From: Myxococcales bacterium
GTDB taxonomy: Bacteria; Myxococcota; Myxococcia; Myxococcales; Myxococcaceae
NCBI GenBank assembly: GCA_009885595.1
Contig: VFKJ01001038.1
Coordinates: forward strand, 1-6,771
Direction: 5' to 3'
Length of the DNA stretch: 6,771 bases
Below, piece after piece: positions 5,480-6,771 of this stretch (position 1 is the first letter of the stretch; each line of letters begins with the position of its first letter). Below the pieces are notes generated by a model. It made no database searches and had not been told where the DNA came from. It saw only the letters and a program-made list of their open reading frames with translations. Position numbers and translations under genes: made by a program.

Positions 5480-6771
5480 ATGACGTTTCGCGCAGGCCTC
5501 TGGCTGGTGCTCACCTTCCTCCTTGCCGCCTGCAGCCCTCCGCGGGGCAAGGTGCTGATCACCGTCATCTTCGAGAACGAGACCCGCACCCAGTGCCTCA
5601 AGACCACCGCCGGCACCCCGGGCGGCGCCGACATCAACTCGAACCCGGCCTTCCTCCCGCGCGGGGGCAAGGACACCCTGCAGATCGGGCTGGCCGAGAC
5701 CACTGAGCTGATCGGAGAGGTGAGCGTGACGATCGCCCGCTTCTCCACCGCCGACTGTGCGGGCACCGCCTTCGCCAGCCAGACCAAGCCCGTCACCGTG
5801 GTGCACGGCGGCGCGCTGGCCCAGCTTGAGTTCCGCTTCGTGGGGACCGGCGGTGACGGCGGCACCGATGCCGGGGTGGGTGACGGAGGCCTGGACGCGG
5901 GGTGTGAGCTCACCGCCTGCGCCAACCCGAAGGGCGAATGTGAGGCCGATCCGGCGACCGGCTGCGCGTCAGATGGCGGCTGCCGGTACTCGTTCAAGGC
6001 TGCGGGCACGGTCTGCTCTGCTGGGGGCGTCTGCAACTCCGCCGGCACCTGCATCGCCAACGTGTGCTCGGTGCTGGCCGACGGGGCCCCTTGCGAAGAC
6101 GGCCTTTCGTGTACGCCCAACTCGAACTGCTACGGGGGATTGTGCGTGGGCACTTGCGGCACGGTTCCCCAGTGCAAGTCCCCGGTGATGCCCTTGAGGT
6201 GCGACCTGGTGGCGACCACCACCTGCGCGTTGGTTCCCTCGAATGACTTCACCTCTTGCGGGTCCACCGGCGGTCAATGCCTCGATGGCGGCTGCGTGCC
6301 CTGGCTGCAATTCACCCCGCTCAATTTCCCCGCCAACTCTCTGGCGGTCACGCCCTACCCCACCGACGCCTGGAACCTGGCGAGCACCGACGGCGGGGTG
6401 TGCGACACCGTCATCTCCACCGGGCCCACGCCGATGGTGCTTCAGGGGGACTGCGGCACGCCGGTGCTCACCTCGCTGGTCACCGACGCGGGCGTGCTCG
6501 TGCTCACCACCACCGGGCTCGAGGTCGGCCCCAACGTGCGCCTGAGCTTCGTGGGAACGCGGCCCGTGCAGCTGGTGGTGATCGGCGACGCGAACATCAA
6601 CGGCATCGTGAGCGTGGCGCCGCTCATCTCGGGGCAGGACCCCGCGGGGACCGGGCCCGGTGCGTGCGCGCCTGCAGACGCGGGCATCGCCACCAGGCAG
6701 GGCGGCGGGGGCGGCGGCTTTGGGGCGGTGGGCGGCCGAGGCGGGGTTTCCGGAGGCATGGGCGGAGGCGC
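5480..6771 (+). CDS. Secreted Cys-rich, Gly-rich lipoprotein (C-terminus cut by window edge)
   Basis: 430 codons are open from ATG 5480 to the right edge. The N-terminus MTFRAGLWLVLTFLLAAC is a classic lipoprotein signal with lipobox L15-A16-A17-C18. Ser19 at +2 suggests sorting to the outer membrane. Residues about 24-122 look beta-rich and Ig-like, with Cys39 and Cys93. A low-complexity linker of D-G-G and D-A-G units (126-141) leads to a Cys-rich region (142-272) with 20 cysteines, an even number compatible with ten disulfides. A beta-rich segment (about 308-383; VRLSFVGTRPVQLVVIGDANING) follows, then a Gly-rich tract from 408 to the edge (GGGGGGFG, GGRGG). This order, ending in a G-rich stretch after a repetitive beta segment, is familiar from large myxobacterial surface proteins of unknown function. 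No enzymatic motif is visible. The gene is divergent from the kinase cluster, and its ATG lacks a Shine-Dalgarno. Binding or structural roles at the cell surface are possible but inferred. Confidence 0.9.
   Translation, partial: MTFRAGLWLVLTFLLAACSPPRGKVLITVIFENETRTQCLKTTAGTPGGADINSNPAFLPRGGKDTLQIGLAETTELIGEVSVTIARFSTADCAGTAFASQTKPVTVVHGGALAQLEFRFVGTGGDGGTDAGVGDGGLDAGCELTACANPKGECEADPATGCASDGGCRYSFKAAGTVCSAGGVCNSAGTCIANVCSVLADGAPCEDGLSCTPNSNCYGGLCVGTCGTVPQCKSPVMPLRCDLVATTTCALVPSNDFTSCGSTGGQCLDGGCVPWLQFTPLNFPANSLAVTPYPTDAWNLASTDGGVCDTVISTGPTPMVLQGDCGTPVLTSLVTDAGVLVLTTTGLEVGPNVRLSFVGTRPVQLVVIGDANINGIVSVAPLISGQDPAGTGPGACAPADAGIATRQGGGGGGFGAVGGRGGVSGGMGGG

Noticed and set aside
5356..6120. Upstream extension of the small helical protein frame to 6120
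   Set aside because: It would run antisense through the lipoprotein signal peptide and Cys-rich region. Its residues are Ser/Pro/Arg-rich and unlike the helical core, so ATG 5355 is preferred.
6698..6771. G-rich tract at the right edge as a repeat or structured DNA element
   Set aside because: It is explained by in-frame Gly codons of the lipoprotein.

Overview
The window looks like chromosomal DNA from a myxobacterium or close relative (Myxococcota). This is inferred from four things: very high GC with third positions almost always G or C, two adjacent eukaryotic-like Ser/Thr protein kinases with large accessory domains, PEGA repeats, and a Cys-rich lipoprotein carrying D-G-G/D-A-G linkers and a Gly-rich tract. 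No mobile element, RNA gene or CRISPR array is visible.

Layout. Three genes run leftward (- strand). From their 5' end they are: a 111-residue helical protein of unknown function (5355 to 5020); a 680-residue membrane-spanning kinase with three extracytoplasmic PEGA-type repeats (4953 to 2911); and a very large kinase running off the left edge (2784 to beyond 1). The last reads, in order, kinase, nSTAND1-type NTPase, one membrane segment, an unassigned module, and the start of a formylglycine-generating-enzyme-like (FGE-sulfatase/SUMF1) domain. One gene runs rightward (+ strand) from 5480 past the right edge; it encodes a secreted lipoprotein. The divergent spacer (5356-5479) holds a perfect 14-bp palindrome and two TA-rich hexamers, each exactly 9 nt from the start codon it faces.

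How the parts may fit together. Both kinases are predicted to have cytoplasmic catalytic domains and C-terminal sensor-like domains outside the inner membrane, so both could carry envelope signals inward. They are separated by 126 bp containing a REP-like inverted repeat. Its promoter-distal hairpin buries the Shine-Dalgarno of the second kinase, so that kinase may be under translational control. The divergent lipoprotein and the small helical protein could belong to the same circuit, but only adjacency supports this.

The most notable items are the kinase-nSTAND-TM-FGE fusion with a non-RD (H-A-D) catalytic loop, the hairpin that covers a ribosome binding site, and the symmetrical divergent promoter region.
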